The notes under the pieces were generated by a model, which had not been told where the DNA came from, ran no database searches, and saw nothing but the letters and a program-made list of their open reading frames with translations. Position numbers and translations under genes: made by a program. From positions 1,519,188-1,583,187 of the forward strand of contig CM021318.1 in the NCBI GenBank assembly GCA_010645155.1: a stretch of 64,000 bases of DNA, read 5' to 3'. Below, piece after piece: positions 46,352 through 58,012 of the stretch (its first letter is position 1; every line of letters starts with the position of its first letter). This DNA is from Tigriopus japonicus. Lineage: Eukaryota > Arthropoda > Copepoda > Harpacticoida > Harpacticidae.

Positions 46352-47069
46352 TAGTGATGTGACTTGGGGAAGTAATGAGTCATCACAAACACCCCAAGCA
46401 CAAGTTGTTGACAAGCATTACTTGGGCAATACACCAATACACTTGGCAAGCTCAAGGAACATTGGAAGATGCAGTTGCCGGCAGTTGCTCTTTGAAGAGT
46501 TAAGATGTTTGCAGTGTGACTTAGAAGAAAAGAATGTCAAGTTGCATTTTCGATGATCTTTTGACTTTAATAATTTAGCAATAAACAGTGGAAGTGAAAC
46601 AAAAAATATTTTGATTTGGATAGCATTTGCAAAACCATGTTTTTTCTTTAGTTTCCGTTCTAAGTCACACATGAATACACTTTTTGGGCCAATCAAGAAT
46701 GAGATTTAACAGTCACACTTGGGAACAAGCTCGGTCACTCAGAGTTGCTAGAAAAAATATAAGATGCCAACTCTTATTTTTTTTTTGAAATATTGTCAAA
46801 AGCTTTTGCATTTCTCGATACATAAGCTTTGAATTGTGTATTTTCATCTAAAAATCCATCCTAACAAGGGCATGGGCCCTATTTCGCTGAAACTGTCTGG
46901 TTAATTGAAATTCTGATGCCGAAGGTTTAGTCTTCATTCCTAGCAAATTTGGCAAACCTGTAAGGTGGGAAAAATACTTGTACAGGCACCCAAGTAGACC
47001 CAAGTTTCGGCAAGTCCAAGGTACTGTACCGGACCGCTTGCCCAAGCTCTTGTTTGCCTCCCATCACTA
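46352..47069. mobile_element. hAT-type MITE inside the right palindrome arm
   Basis: TAGTGATGTGAC at the left and CCCATCACTA at the right, with a perfect 8-bp target duplication CTACGAAT (46344-46351 and 47070-47077). No transposase frame. Confidence 0.85.
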
Positions 47070-47735
47070 CTACGAATGCGCAACTTCACCAGGGCTGCCA
47101 GATAATTGTTCAACAAAAAAGCCATTTCACATGACAATGTAATAATGTGCATGAGGAAAACGCTCTAATGGCTTCAAGTGACGTTCTAAATATTCACCAA
47201 TCAATTTCGTACCTAGTTAGATTAAGTTTTCCTAAAAAGTGAGAAACTCAATGCAAATCAGCGTGGAGATTCATCAAGAGCTAACATTACCGTGTCAATT
47301 AACAACAGCACTGGGCATGAACGTGCATCGAGGTTTAAGGAGAACGAGAAGGTTATCTTCCGGAACCCACGGTTTTGGCCAGCCTTGGCCTTCAAAGGCT
47401 ATTAAGGTCAAACATTATGCTTTCAAAGGTAAGCTGAGATCATGAGCGTCAATTTGGTAGTAAATAGTGCATAGGTAAAGTTGCCTCAAACAGGTCGAAC
47501 CCAAGAACCACAGTACAATGGAACCGACGTCTTGGGACCAAAATGGCACATGCGCGTACTCTTTTCTTATAGTCGTGGTAAGTTTTCAGAGCCAAAAAAC
47601 AGAATAAAGATCAAAATGATAAAACTGCCAAAATCAAACACATCAGTAGTCTGAAGAAATATGAATAATGGTCTAGTTGCTTTGATCCAAATGGGAGACA
47701 TCCCACTTACCATGTCAAACAAATTTTACAAAATG

Positions 47736-47752
47736 ATGATGATGATGATGTT
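47736..47752. repeat. GAT trinucleotide repeat
   Basis: Five to six GAT units in an AT-rich non-coding stretch. Confidence 0.85.
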
Positions 47753-48293
47753 AATTAAAAAGAATGCACAAAATTCTGTCTATAAGAGGCTCTGAAGACC
47801 TAGGACTTGTGTGTATAGTGTGTATTTTTTGTATTCAAATAGCACTTCCACTTGTTTCATTTGGGATCTTTCCGGATGCTGTCAGCACTATTTGAACAGT
47901 TTGACAACAGTATTTCCTTCAGCCATTTTGTCACATCGGTACTTTCCAAATAAACCTTCCACACAATCTCGAAAAAGCTAAGTGGCCTTTTTTGTTTATA
48001 AAATCGTGTCCTTTCTGAAGCTTGCGATTAAAAAGAATGCACAAACCAAAAATTGGTATTTATGAATTAAGATCTATTGCATGTACTTTACAAGTTTTTT
48101 GGGCCTCCAAGAAATAAAAAATAAGAACTGTATGGTGTGTTCAGCCATTCTTGAACATTTTAAAAATAAAACATTAAAAACCTCTCATACCATCTTATGA
48201 GTCTACTTATAAAGACTTGACTTTTTGTATGAACAGTTTCAACTTACCATTACACAAGAGACGAAAGATATCCAAAGTTGATAAACACTGGCA

Positions 48294-48950
48294 ATAGGGT
48301 TATATTAAGGTTGCTTCAAAGCGTTTTAAATCTTACCGCTAGCGGCAAAACAGGGCCGGAGACTTTGCTGCATTACTCAGCCCATTTAGGCGAATCCAAG
48401 TTTTTTTTATCTGAGCATCCGTTCAATGATTCTAGGTCCCTGGAAACGATCGATATTTCATGTAAAGATGCCTGGGTAGAAATTGGGTCAATAATACGCA
48501 CAAAATATTTTTAGGATGCTCGAATATAAAGCAATCAAGCAAGATTTGTGTTATTGCAAAAATGGGACTTAACATTGATCCAAACAAAAATTCAAAGATG
48601 CGGATTTGTTCAGTGGATTCCAAACTATCCAATCAATATTTCAAAATGTTGTCTTTGCAGGGAAATGATATAGTTTTTAATGTTTCCTTCTGGTCATATA
48701 GGATATTTATTTCTCATCTTCTAGGAAATAAATTTTGCGTATTAATGCCCCAATTCCAGGCTAGGAATCTTTACGTGAAATATACATTTCTTCCAAGGTC
48801 CTAGAATCATCGAATAGACGCTCAGATAAAAAAAAAACTTGGATTCGCCAAAATGGGCTGAGCAATGCAGCACAGCCAACGGCCCTCTTTTGCCGCTTGT
48901 GGTAAGATTTAAAACGCTCACTTGAGACAACCTTAATATGTCCCTATTTC
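48294..48950. repeat. Inverted repeat, arms about 230 bp
   Basis: 48294-48520 and 48712-48950 are reverse complements with scattered differences (TTGGATTCGCC / GGCGAATCCAA; TAAAACGC / GCGTTTTA). The spacer is about 190 bp. Weaker similarity extends outward. The frames in both arms are mirror copies and not genes. Confidence 0.85.
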
Positions 48951-50600
48951 GCAGACTAACTTGACCTAATCGCGATCTGTGCCTTTTCCAAGCTTCATTG
49001 GACCAAATTTGCATATCTTTTACCTGCGTCTAGTGACAGACAATTACTTCATTTTAAGGTATTCTCACTAACCAAACGCAGATTGCGGGATCGAACCTGA
49101 GTTCGTGAAATTTAAATTATTCTCTTCTTGAACGCAGCTTGAAACGCAGTTAGAAATTCTCTTTTAGTTTTGTGTCTCTAGACGTACTGCAAGAAAAAGC
49201 AGCTTATCCTCAATTTTTGGGCTGTGAGCTTGCTTGACGGTCCCCAATCATCACCAAATTTTGTTTTTGGACAATGGAAACGTCAATTTTACATTGTAGC
49301 TGCTGACAATGGGTATTGTGGATCAAAAAGGTCAGAATATCTGACCGGAGAAACAATAAATGCAGCAAAGAATAAAGTGTAAAAATGATGTTAAAGCACG
49401 ATAGCGATGCATTGTCGTATCAAACGCTTCAGAAGTGCCATCGTTGCATTACAAGGTTTAGTTAGAGTTCTAAAGGAGAGAAATGTCACTCAATGACCAA
49501 TTCAAAGTTTTTTGTTATGATTCCATTCAGCTGATAACACACTTTCCTGGAATGGCGCCAAATTAAAAAAAATACTGCATCGACCTCGTTGGCTTGCCCT
49601 TACACTCGATATGCTAGACGGGTTCCCAGCTCCATCAATTAGCTAGACTTAATTGAAGAAATGTACTTGCAACTCAACGATGAACATGGGTCAAATTATT
49701 AGAAAGAAAAGGTTTATACCCAAAAGGTGCACTCAAATTTTAATTCAAGGGTACAAATCAAAACTTGTTAAACGTTGGACGTTTAGAGCTCTTGCAACAT
49801 TTGGTCAACCTGGCCGTTCTGTTGTCTTTCAAAGCATAGATCTGGATAGACACGACATACTTGGTCAACTCTGCCTATCATTTCGTAAGATGATTGTGGG
49901 ATCAACCTATCAAATAAATGTCAAAAAGCTCTCTTGCTTCACGCATTAATCAATCAATTTTAATCAATTTGAAAAATCATGCTCATTAAAAGTGGGATCT
50001 TCAATGCCTAAGGATGGGAAATGTTCAAGAAAAACCAAGGACAAAAAGAGTTGAGTTTAAAATTTTCAATTTCTGCTTTCTGCAGGATTTTTCTTGAATC
50101 TTTTATCATGAAATACAGTATTTGAACATGGAAAGTCATATGAATCTTAAATTCAGAGAAAATGTAAACTCAGAGCTGCTTTTTGAAGAACTATTTTTAG
50201 GTGTTTTTGTAAATCTTTCAAGTGTTAATTTATCCATCCAGGTAAAGGTGGAAAGACTTTGCTTTCAAAAACCTTTTAACAGAGATATCTGAAGTCAAGA
50301 TCTATGATTTTTGGAGCTTGTCACAAAACTTAAACCTAAAGAAAAAGCTATGTGTTTGCGTCATTTAAGTTTTTGATCTTAAAATTTTATCAATCTACTC
50401 TCATATCAACATTGTTTGAAGACATGTTCAATGATCTCATTACCATCACCAAACTACAAATTTTGGTTTTCATTGATTTATCATTATCATTTTTAATATT
50501 GATCCATTTTAGCACATTGATCCTTCTGAGTTAATCCTTAATCAGAATTTTCAAATTTTGGATTAATCAATATTCGATACACTAACGAATTTATGCAATT
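48951..50600. other. Non-coding DNA, nothing recognised
   Basis: AT-rich. A plus-strand frame ending at 49949 has no recognisable product. Confidence 0.45.
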
Positions 50601-50689
50601 TTAACCCTCTACCGGACATCCCCTTGTACTTCTGGAGAAATAGATTTCTTTTTAACATCCCTTTACACCCTGATAAACGCAAACAAATC

Positions 50690-50860
50690 TTTTAACAAAA
50701 TCCTTGACATAAACCATCATATGACATGGACCAAACCAGATTATCACCTCTGCCCTACAAATGATTGCTTTTGTATTTTATGTGGCGAACACCTCCATTA
50801 CACCCATGCTCTATACTTTTGCAACCGTACTGATGTAAACCAGACATCGCCAGATTAATA
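50690..50860 (+). mobile_element. Probable LINE remnant with zinc-binding C-terminal motif
   Basis: One frame reads KILDINHHMTW... then CFCILCGEHLHYTHALYFCN, a CxxC...HxxxxC arrangement like that near the end of many non-LTR polymerases. The upstream frame is broken by stops. Short and degenerate, so the call is tentative. Confidence 0.35.
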
Positions 50861-51203
50861 AAGAGAAAAATATTCCTACAAAGCTTTGGGCTGATTCTCA
50901 AAACCAATTTTCAACTATTGTCACAAAAAATTAATGTTGTATCTATCCATATCTATGTTTCAAAGTCCAAATGTTTCACCACAGGAAGTGTATCTCAAAA
51001 TACGCAACCTCCATTGATAATTTTTGACCTTCATATTCCTGTTAGTTCGACATTCGTATTTCATTGTGCTTTTTTATTTTTTTTAACAATATTGTGTTGG
51101 GATGAGAATCAGCTTAGATTTTATTAGTAAATGAAGTTATTTTTGTGACTTGTTTGTCTACAAAATGAGTTCAAAAAATGACAAATTTCTTCTTGGGCAG
51201 ACT

Positions 51204-52147
51204 AGCGACCCTCTAATAAGAGACTGACATTCATAGGCTAACGCATGGTGCCAGTTGTTCATGCTGGTGATTGGTCAAGGGTATTCAGTAGAACGTTCAG
51301 CTGATTCTGAGGGATCAGAGTACTTTGTAGATTTTGTAGTGATTTGACTTGGTTCTGGGATTCTCTAGGGCAGATGGCCCACTCTTCTTTTTAGGACACT
51401 TTAAGGCGCCCTGCCCAACTCCAGGCTACCAAAGCCAAACCAATTTTCGACGCAAGCGGCTGAGTGGGAGTAGAGACCCTCTCAGAGACTGGCACTGAAA
51501 TCTATGAAAGCCTGACCGACACTGACTGTCTGTGACGTCATCCAACATGCAGGGAAGCAAGAGTTCATGATTAAAGGAAACCTTTTCATATTAGGAACAC
51601 ATCTAAATCATATGACTCATTTGATAGTGCAGTTTGGTTGGTGAAAATCCTCAAGCCTGATGGAAATGTGTATAAGGTATTTACCTGATATGCAAAAAGT
51701 GAATTTAAATAAGTGGAGTTTAAACAAGGGCCAATAAATCTCTCGCCATCAGGTGATATTAAATTGTGGCTTGCGCAACATTTTTCTTGGGAGGTTGCAA
51801 GGTAGGGTTACCACTTGGAGACTTCCTGCTTTGTATATGAGCAAATACGATTTCCAGTTTAATTTGCAACCCTGCTCAGAAGTCACAAAAGTTGGGGATG
51901 CCTTGCCTTTCTGTGCTCCTTAAAAAAACCTGTTTATGGAGACTAGTAGACAGAGGGGAATATGATTTTACATAGGTAAGTTGGCAACCCCAGCACCAAG
52001 AGAAATTACTACAAAATCTACAAAGAACTACTCTGGTCCCTCAGAATCAGCTGAATGTTCAACTGATTGCCCTTGACCAATCACCAGTATGAACCAATTG
52101 GCACTGTGTTAACACACAGTGAGAGCCAGTCTCTCTATAGGGTCGCT
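51204..52147. mobile_element. Non-autonomous DNA element with about 160-bp terminal inverted repeats
   Basis: 51204-51360 and 51986-52147 are about 80 percent identical as reverse complements (AGCGACCCT..., CTGGTGATTGGTCAAGGG, TTCAGCTGATTCTGAGGGA). A third partial copy of the end sequence occurs at about 51460-51500. No transposase and no clear target duplication. Confidence 0.7.
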
Positions 52148-53019
52148 AAGTGGGAGTATCTCTTCTCTCCATTTAGCCCTCTATCTGCTCTAGTTATTAT
52201 TTGCAGGCTTACGTCATGGCTGGGAGAAAAAGTTGATCAAAAAGGGTGTTTTAGTCCCTAAAAAAGTCGGAAAAATCAAGTCAAATAGTTGATTAAACAT
52301 TCTAAATTAATTGAATAGTCCAGCAATTGACAGGTGAAGTCGGAAAGTGTATGACGATTCTCTCGGAACCTCTCACGATTCTGCACTGTTATCCCTTGGA
52401 GGTATAATTAATCATCATTGCTCATGGCGGAAAATTATCATTTGACGGGGTTTTTAATCAGTTTGTATGCATCTTTTTGTCAAAAAATGAAAAAGTGAGG
52501 CAAAGAGCAGCGTCCAGTGAGTAGTTTTGAACTTTTCAAGGAGGTCCAAAAACGAAGAGGAAATCCAAATCCATCCAAATTATGTCCTGCTTCTTCCATC
52601 TCCAAGGACATGCCTTGTCACATTTTCTCATTTTTAATTCCAGCAAGGCGCAAAAGAGGATTTTTAAATCTTAACAGAATTCCACAAAATATGAGCTGAT
52701 CACATACCAGTATCCTTAAATAATTTAAAATATATATTGTTAATTGCGATGTAGAGACAACAGATTTGGTACAGTAATTGTAAGAAAGCGGCCCGGGCAT
52801 GGATCTCAGTGTTTACGTCCTGTACCTGTTTCTGAACATTTAAATTTTTTAAATCTAATCTTCAGTAATGAATTTTGTGCACGTTTCTTTCATATGTAAA
52901 AGAAATCAAGTATAAACAAAGAAATTCCTGCAGAAATACAAAGTATAGGTATTGTAACGTTTTTAACATTTGACATGTCACTTTATACGACCTGACATGA
53001 CCTTGAGTGCCCATAAAAC

Positions 53020-53038
53020 ATATTATTATTATTATTAA
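53020..53038. repeat. ATT trinucleotide repeat at the edge of the integrase remnant
   Basis: Short ATT run directly before the retroelement sequence. Confidence 0.8.
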
Positions 53039-53703
53039 CTCTGCTGCATATCACATTGTGGGTGCCTTGAAAGCCGTTTTCGATAAATAAGGGAACCCAG
53101 TGATCATCCGGACCGATAACGCCACCTCCTTTACGAGCAAACTGTTTGCAGATTTCACCCAATCCAAAAGGATCTCTCATACATTCTCACCCCCATACCA
53201 CACGAGTAGCAATCCGGCAGAGTGTAGCATGAAACTCGTGGGCAAAGCAATCAAACTCAGTGATCAGACCCACACGGGAATGGACAGAGCCTTGAGAAAT
53301 GTCATCATGGATTACTGTGACACTACCCATCCCGCCACCTGGTTATCTCCCGGTTATTTGATGGAGCCTGGCAAGATGGGGTTTGCCCAATTGGAGAGTG
53401 TGCGGACCCAAGAATGGAATTGGAGGAAAGCAGCCACTCCAAGAAAGTCGCAGAGCCCCACAATCCCACATTATCGTGGACAAACGGTACTAGTGCAAAA
53501 CCCCACACAACGCTCAAAGTTTCAGCCATTGTTCCTAAAGGAACACTTTGTGTTTACATTCCCACCACACATACCAGGTCACCCATTCACCAACCAAAGG
53601 GTGTGGATCTGGCATCGGGACTATCTCAAACCTATCCCTTCCCCTGTGGGGACAATAACCACACAAGAGGACAATACACAACACATGGCAAAAGGTTGAT
53701 CTT
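53038..53703 (+). pseudogene. Ty3/gypsy-type integrase remnant
   Basis: The conceptual product contains RTDNATSFTSKLF and FSPPYHTSSNPAE: the second Asp and the Glu of the integrase DDE triad, with 34 residues between them. The C-terminal part ends VWIWHRDYLKPIP, like the tail of Ty3-type pol. An in-frame TAA (53088-53090) interrupts the frame, the first catalytic Asp and everything upstream are missing, and no LTR is visible. It is a dead fragment that abuts the opposite-strand BEL/Pao remnant at about 53703. Confidence 0.85.
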
Positions 53704-55410
53704 TGGTTCCTCCTCGACATTCCATCGGACTGATGAGATGAAGATTGTCTGCTCCGATGAGCAACTCCACTGGCCTTGAAATCTCTTCTAATGGCAAATT
53801 GGCCAATTGTGCGACCTCTGGCTGAATCGTCTTCCACGAAGATTCTTCTGGTAGTGTAATCGCGATGATCGAATGCCCTTTTCGTCGGTCATTGATTCCT
53901 CGGCATCAAACTGAATTGAGGCCACAAAACAACGGCTCTTCTTGGAAACGAGGTTCATGTTGACAGGCTTTGTCTTTGGTCTTGGAATTCCTAATTATTT
54001 CATAATCCTCTCATTCACAATAGTGATATCTGATCCTTCATCAACTAAGGCATTAACAATGACTTGCTTGGAGCCAACAGAACAACGAGCTGAAATCACG
54101 CCAAAACCAGCTTGTACATTCACAGAGTGAATGTGACTTGAATTTTCGCGTAATGAAGTCGGACTTACAGGTTGATCTTGTGATGGTCGTTGAGGTTGCA
54201 GATGATCTTGATGTAACCAGGTGTGATGCGTTCTTCCACAGCCCTCTTGACGACATACGATCTCAGTTTTTCTTGAACACGCAAAGGCTCGATGTCCAGT
54301 TTCTAAGCAAATAAAACACATCCCGTATTCTCGGGCCAAATATATACTGCGGATTAGCCTCCTTGAAGCGGACTCAATTTCTGGTTTTGTGCGGCGCACA
54401 ACAAATCTTGCAACAGGGTCCACGCTCAATTTCAATCTGGATCCAAGAACCTCTTGATCTGGTGCCTGTTGATTTGGGGTTCGGTTCTACGACTTGGCGA
54501 TGCTCACGGACCTTGTCTGCTTGCTTCAAAATCCAATCGGCGAAATGATCAATCAATCCGGTGTTCTTCAGAAAGAGCTTCAGAAAAATCTCTCCATTCT
54601 TATGAACTCTACTCGATCCAATTTGAGCTCCACATCCTCCAAAATCGTCTGAAGTTCCCACGAGGCAATAAACTCAAGGCCACTTGAAGATGTCCTTGTA
54701 ACTGGTCCGCAAAGTTCGTAAAGCTATCAGGATCATTGGGTCAAACCGATGGTAAATCACGAATTGCTTGGATATGAGCTTTTCGAATGATCTTCTCATT
54801 TCCGAATCTTCTGTAGATGACCAAAAGCGCTTGATGGTAGTGCTCTTCGGTATTAGTGAATCCTTCTAAGACCTTCTGACACGCTGAGCCAAGACTGGCA
54901 CGAACTTTGCTTCTCCAGGGTCAGGGGTTCCAACAAATGTCTATGTGTAAACCTATTTATATAAAATCTAAACAGATGTACAGTAATAAGTCCGCAGTAA
55001 TAAACCAACCAACAAACAAACAAGTAATCCCATCTTCTCTGACGCCGACTTGCCTATTCAATGAACCAGAGAATGAAACATATCGCTCCAATTCGTGAAT
55101 TCCAAAGGTGTCCCATGGTACACCATCATTTCGGTCTTGATTGAGCTCTTGGCTCCATGTCCACCGAATCTAGTAGTTGGGTGAGCATTCCACGATATCT
55201 TGGGTCCAAGGCTTTGATCCGATTTCATAACTGTATTCGTATTTCGAATTTCTTGTTTAAATCATCTTTGCGATCCCCTAATTCTAGTTCTTCTAACTTA
55301 GACTTCATTTCCTCAGTTTTAGTAAATAAGTAATTTTGGAGGACTCTCTCCCAACACTCGGATCTCTCATAATCAGAAATGGATGACCACACAGAAACAA
55401 CTAGTTGCAT
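53703..55410 (-). pseudogene. BEL/Pao-type gag-protease remnant
   Basis: In minus-strand order: an N-terminal gag-like frame (55410-55225), PLEFTNWSDMFHSLVH and a GFTNTEEHYHQALLVIYRRFGN segment typical of the Pao gag family (DUF1759 type), then WILKQADKVREHRQ, a zinc knuckle (CFICLETGHRAFAC, then CGRTHHTWLH) and an aspartic-protease site ALVDEGSDITIVNE, ending VELLIGADNL. Several stops and frameshifts (for example TAA near 53996 and TGA near 54745) break it. Reverse transcriptase, integrase and LTRs are absent. It lies just beyond the poly(A) signal of the secreted-protein gene. Confidence 0.85.
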
Positions 55411-55419
55411 ATTGAATTA

Positions 55420-55425
55420 TTTATT
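55420..55425 (-). terminator. Poly(A) signal AATAAA of the secreted-protein gene
   Basis: AATAAA on the minus strand, about 110 bp after the stop codon; no closer signal is seen. Confidence 0.65.
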
Positions 55426-55534
55426 CAAAACATTATTCCTAACAAACAATAAATGTGCGAAAGTAATACCGACAATGTTACAATAATGCTTCAGGTTGAG
55501 GTAGATCCGTTCTTTTTCAAAGGCCTCCATAAAT

Positions 55535-55859
55535 CTAGACCATGTAGAAATATGGGACAACCGCAGGTTGCTTATGAGCCTTGTAATGAATGGTTGGGGT
55601 GTTGACCGAATCCAAAGCTCGCCCATACGCATACCCATGATATGCTGAGGTTGATCCAGATTGTGGAAATGTAGTGAAAGTAGTCTGAGGGTTAGTGGTC
55701 GTATATATCGGTTGTGGATTGTTGGTATAAACCGGTTGAGGGTTGTAGTAAGTCTGATAAGTGGGTTGAGATCCATAAGTGGTGTACTTGTTTCCCAAGC
55801 CGAAATCAAATCCAGCACCAAATCCGTTACTCGGCGTAAAACCTAAACCCGCATTGGCC
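55535..55859 (-). CDS. Secreted Tyr/Pro/Thr-rich protein, exon 3 (C-terminal)
   Basis: Acceptor TTTTGTAG joins in phase 2 to exon 2. It encodes a Gly/Phe-rich start (GLGFTPSNGFGAGFDFGLG), then imperfect repeats (YNPQPVYTNNPQPIYTTTNP) around residues 165-185, and ends VVPYFYMV at a TAG (55535-55537). Low-complexity Tyr/Pro/Gln sequence of this kind is seen in arthropod cuticular, adhesive or egg-shell proteins; no specific family is recognised. Confidence 0.88.
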
Positions 55860-55923
55860 CTACAAAACGAAAAGCGTTCATAAGATCTCTGAAATCAAGG
55901 TCCTCGGAAAAAAAGAAACTTAC

Positions 55924-56300
55924 CCCAGAGGTCCCACATTACCAGACACGCCTCCTCCGAAGGGAATAATCCTGCCTGATTCTTGCATTACCATAGCTAC
56001 GGGAACATATTGAACAACGGGTTGTTGAACCGCTTGAATTTGATGGGGTACGGTTTGGACAGGGTTTTGAACCGGTAGTTGACGGAAATAAACTGGAACG
56101 ACTGGCAAGTGTGGAGAAGTGTAGACCTGACGCGAGTCCACAAAGGTTTGAACTGGATCTGCCAAGTTCGAAGTATCCACAGTCACTGGATTCGTCACTG
56201 TAACCGGTGTATTTTCGACCGTCTCAGTGGGAGTGACCTCCTCGGAATTGGTTTGTTCCGAAGCCGCAATGGCCAAAGTAGCAAAGAAAATGAACAAGGT
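55924..56300 (-). CDS. Secreted Tyr/Pro/Thr-rich protein, exon 2 (signal peptide and Val/Gln/Pro-rich region)
   Basis: The acceptor TTTCTCTTTCAG follows phase 0 from exon 1 and the donor GG|GTAAGT leaves in phase 2. With MK from exon 1 the product begins MKTLFIFFATLAIAASEQTN, a clear signal peptide with probable cleavage after AAS. A Thr/Val-rich segment and then VQTVPHQIQAVQQPVVQYVP follow. The whole mature protein (235 residues before cleavage) lacks Cys-based domains and transmembrane helices. It is complete and intact, unlike its retroelement neighbours. Confidence 0.9.
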
Positions 56301-56354
56301 CTGAAAGAGAAAATATTTTCAAGACTCGGGCAAATTAAAGAGACACGGTCTCAC

Positions 56355-56360
56355 CTTCAT
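56355..56360 (-). CDS. Secreted Tyr/Pro/Thr-rich protein, exon 1 (Met-Lys)
   Basis: A two-codon first coding exon, ATG AAG, followed directly by donor GTGAGA. An ATG-AAG mini-exon ahead of the signal peptide is a common layout of small arthropod cuticle-type genes. The start context is good (A at -3). Identification rests on the in-frame join giving a perfect signal peptide and on the promoter just upstream. Confidence 0.85.
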
Positions 56361-56392
56361 AGTTACGTTAGGATGACTTGCTGAGTAAGTAA

Positions 56393-56426
56393 TGAGGAAG
56401 CTCTCCGAAGCGGAAAAGCTTTTATA
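56393..56426 (-). promoter_or_regulatory. TATA box and initiator of the secreted-protein gene
   Basis: TATAAAAG (56426-56419) lies about 33 bp before a TCATTA initiator-like site (A at 56393), leaving a 5' UTR of about 33 bases before the ATG. Spacing is canonical for a TATA promoter and suggests strong, regulated expression. Confidence 0.75.
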
Positions 56427-56429
56427 GGT

Positions 56430-57690
56430 GAAAGAGCGGGCTGCACAGTATGTGAAAGGCCTGCCTAGGTTACCTTTGACAGTCCATCCATTATGGTCTG
56501 CTTTTCAGGGTGTCACACTAACCAGGGGATAGCCCAGGTGAGTGAAGGGGGTGAGAGATATTGGTTATTCCAATGGTGGCCAAGTGGGTGGCGGGAAAGT
56601 ACGAAGACGGGGAGGGAAGCGAGTTTCTTCAGGCACCTAGGTAAGCGAAACGCACATAGTATTATGCAGGGTGGGAAATCCAGCATGAAAGGAGAAGAGA
56701 GGTAAATAATTATTTACTCCATCAACTTCAGTATTGTCTTGCCTTGGGCAGTTTGCAGCGGACTTCTGAAAAGGCAAACGAAACCACAGTGCTGCTCTCC
56801 CTAAATGAAAGACAGTTTCATGAAATATGCTCTTATAGTAGAGGTAGAGACGCCTGCATTCTCTCAAACGACTTAATGACTTATTTTGGACCTTCGAGAT
56901 GTTCATTCAATATTTGCCGAGAACGATCTAAGCACTACGATTCGTTGGGTTGGATAATGTGTGGAATTAATGTAACTTGCAACGATATTACTTCCTCGCT
57001 AGCCTCTAGGAAAAGTAAAGAAAGTTTTTAGTGTTTGAAACTGCACGCATCACCAAATGAATCTTGAACTTGTTAATTAGTTTCAAAAGACCCGACGTGG
57101 TGTTGTGATGCAATTTTAGATTTGAATGACCAATGGCATTTATTATCCGTTCCTTCTCACGCTTTATTAAAATCTTGCAACTAAAAGATGCGCCAAATGT
57201 TAAAACCTGGATTAGTCCTACACTTTAATGTGAAACACTACATAACTCTACAGTCTTGTGTTTTAGGGCTCGTACATACATGCAAAATGTAATTTGCAAC
57301 AAAATTTACATTTCTTATTATTATTTTGGGAATGTCGGTGCAACACTAAGTTTTTGAGTAAGTAACAGAATTTCAGATGTCAAATTTTGTTAACAAATGT
57401 CATATTTTTGCCCAATGCTGACATCTTTGCGACCAATTCCACACATTGAAGATAAAAAAGGGGAAAATCAAGACCAATTTGATAACATTTTTTGTAACCT
57501 CAGTCAAATACAATTGCAACTTTGGTACTAAAAGAGGCAACTTGAGGCCATAAAATAGCAAATTTATCCAATCTCTACTTAGTTGTGTTGTTCCTTCACG
57601 AGCTTCCTTGTTACTTAATTTGCTGCCTTCCATTTCTTAAAAAGAATACCATAAAGGATGCCTCACAATTTCCTTAATGCTAGTCCTGAT
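56430..57690. other. Non-coding DNA, nothing recognised
   Basis: 5' flank of the secreted-protein gene and beyond. Short frames only; no repeats were identified. Confidence 0.45.
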
Positions 57691-57695
57691 CATTA

Positions 57696-58004
57696 GTGAT
57701 GTGTTTCGAGATGGGAGTGCTGCCATTTTTTACTCAGAAGTTTTTCGCAGTTAAATAGAGCAAGTTGTATTGAACTTTTTTAAAAAGACCTAAACAACGA
57801 CCAATAAGGTAACACTCGAACTAGGTCGATTTCGAGTTCCAGCAGTAGCTATGAATTTCGGGTCGGCAATGCTGCCATATTTTATGGCAGATAAAGTCTA
57901 TTGCCTTTTGAAAAGGTTAATTGCAGTCAGAGTTTTGACCCTAAAATCTAAAATGGCAAAACTCTGCCAAAAATCCAACTCGCAACACATCAGTACTGAA
58001 TACT
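57696..58004. mobile_element. Short hAT-type MITE (309 bp)
   Basis: Near-terminal inverted repeats GTGATGTGTTTCGAG (left) and CTCGCAACACATCAG (right) lie between direct copies of GATCATTA (57688-57695 and 58005-58012). Inner sequence includes GCTGCCAT and its inverted counterpart. Similar end sequences occur just outside the 3.2-kb palindrome. Confidence 0.65.
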
Positions 58005-58012
58005 GATCATTA

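Larger units (their letters stand above)
44391..47565. repeat. 3.2-kb palindrome, arms about 1.38 kb
   Basis: 44391-45770 is the reverse complement of 46179-47565, with an unrelated spacer of about 408 bp. Similarity is high throughout (for example CGTCAATTTGGTAGTAAATA and GTGCATAGGTAAAGTTGCC), highest at the outer ends. Each arm contains the same hAT-type MITE, so the inverted duplication happened after that insertion. Outer flanks near 44305 and 47640 resemble the ends of the 57696-58004 element. Confidence 0.93.

Noticed and set aside
48278..49014. Two similar frames on opposite strands
   Set aside because: They are the two arms of an inverted repeat and share no protein family.
49085..49110. 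GGATCGAACCTGAG, a reverse B-box-like motif suggesting a tRNA
   Set aside because: No A box, acceptor stem or cloverleaf can be built around it.
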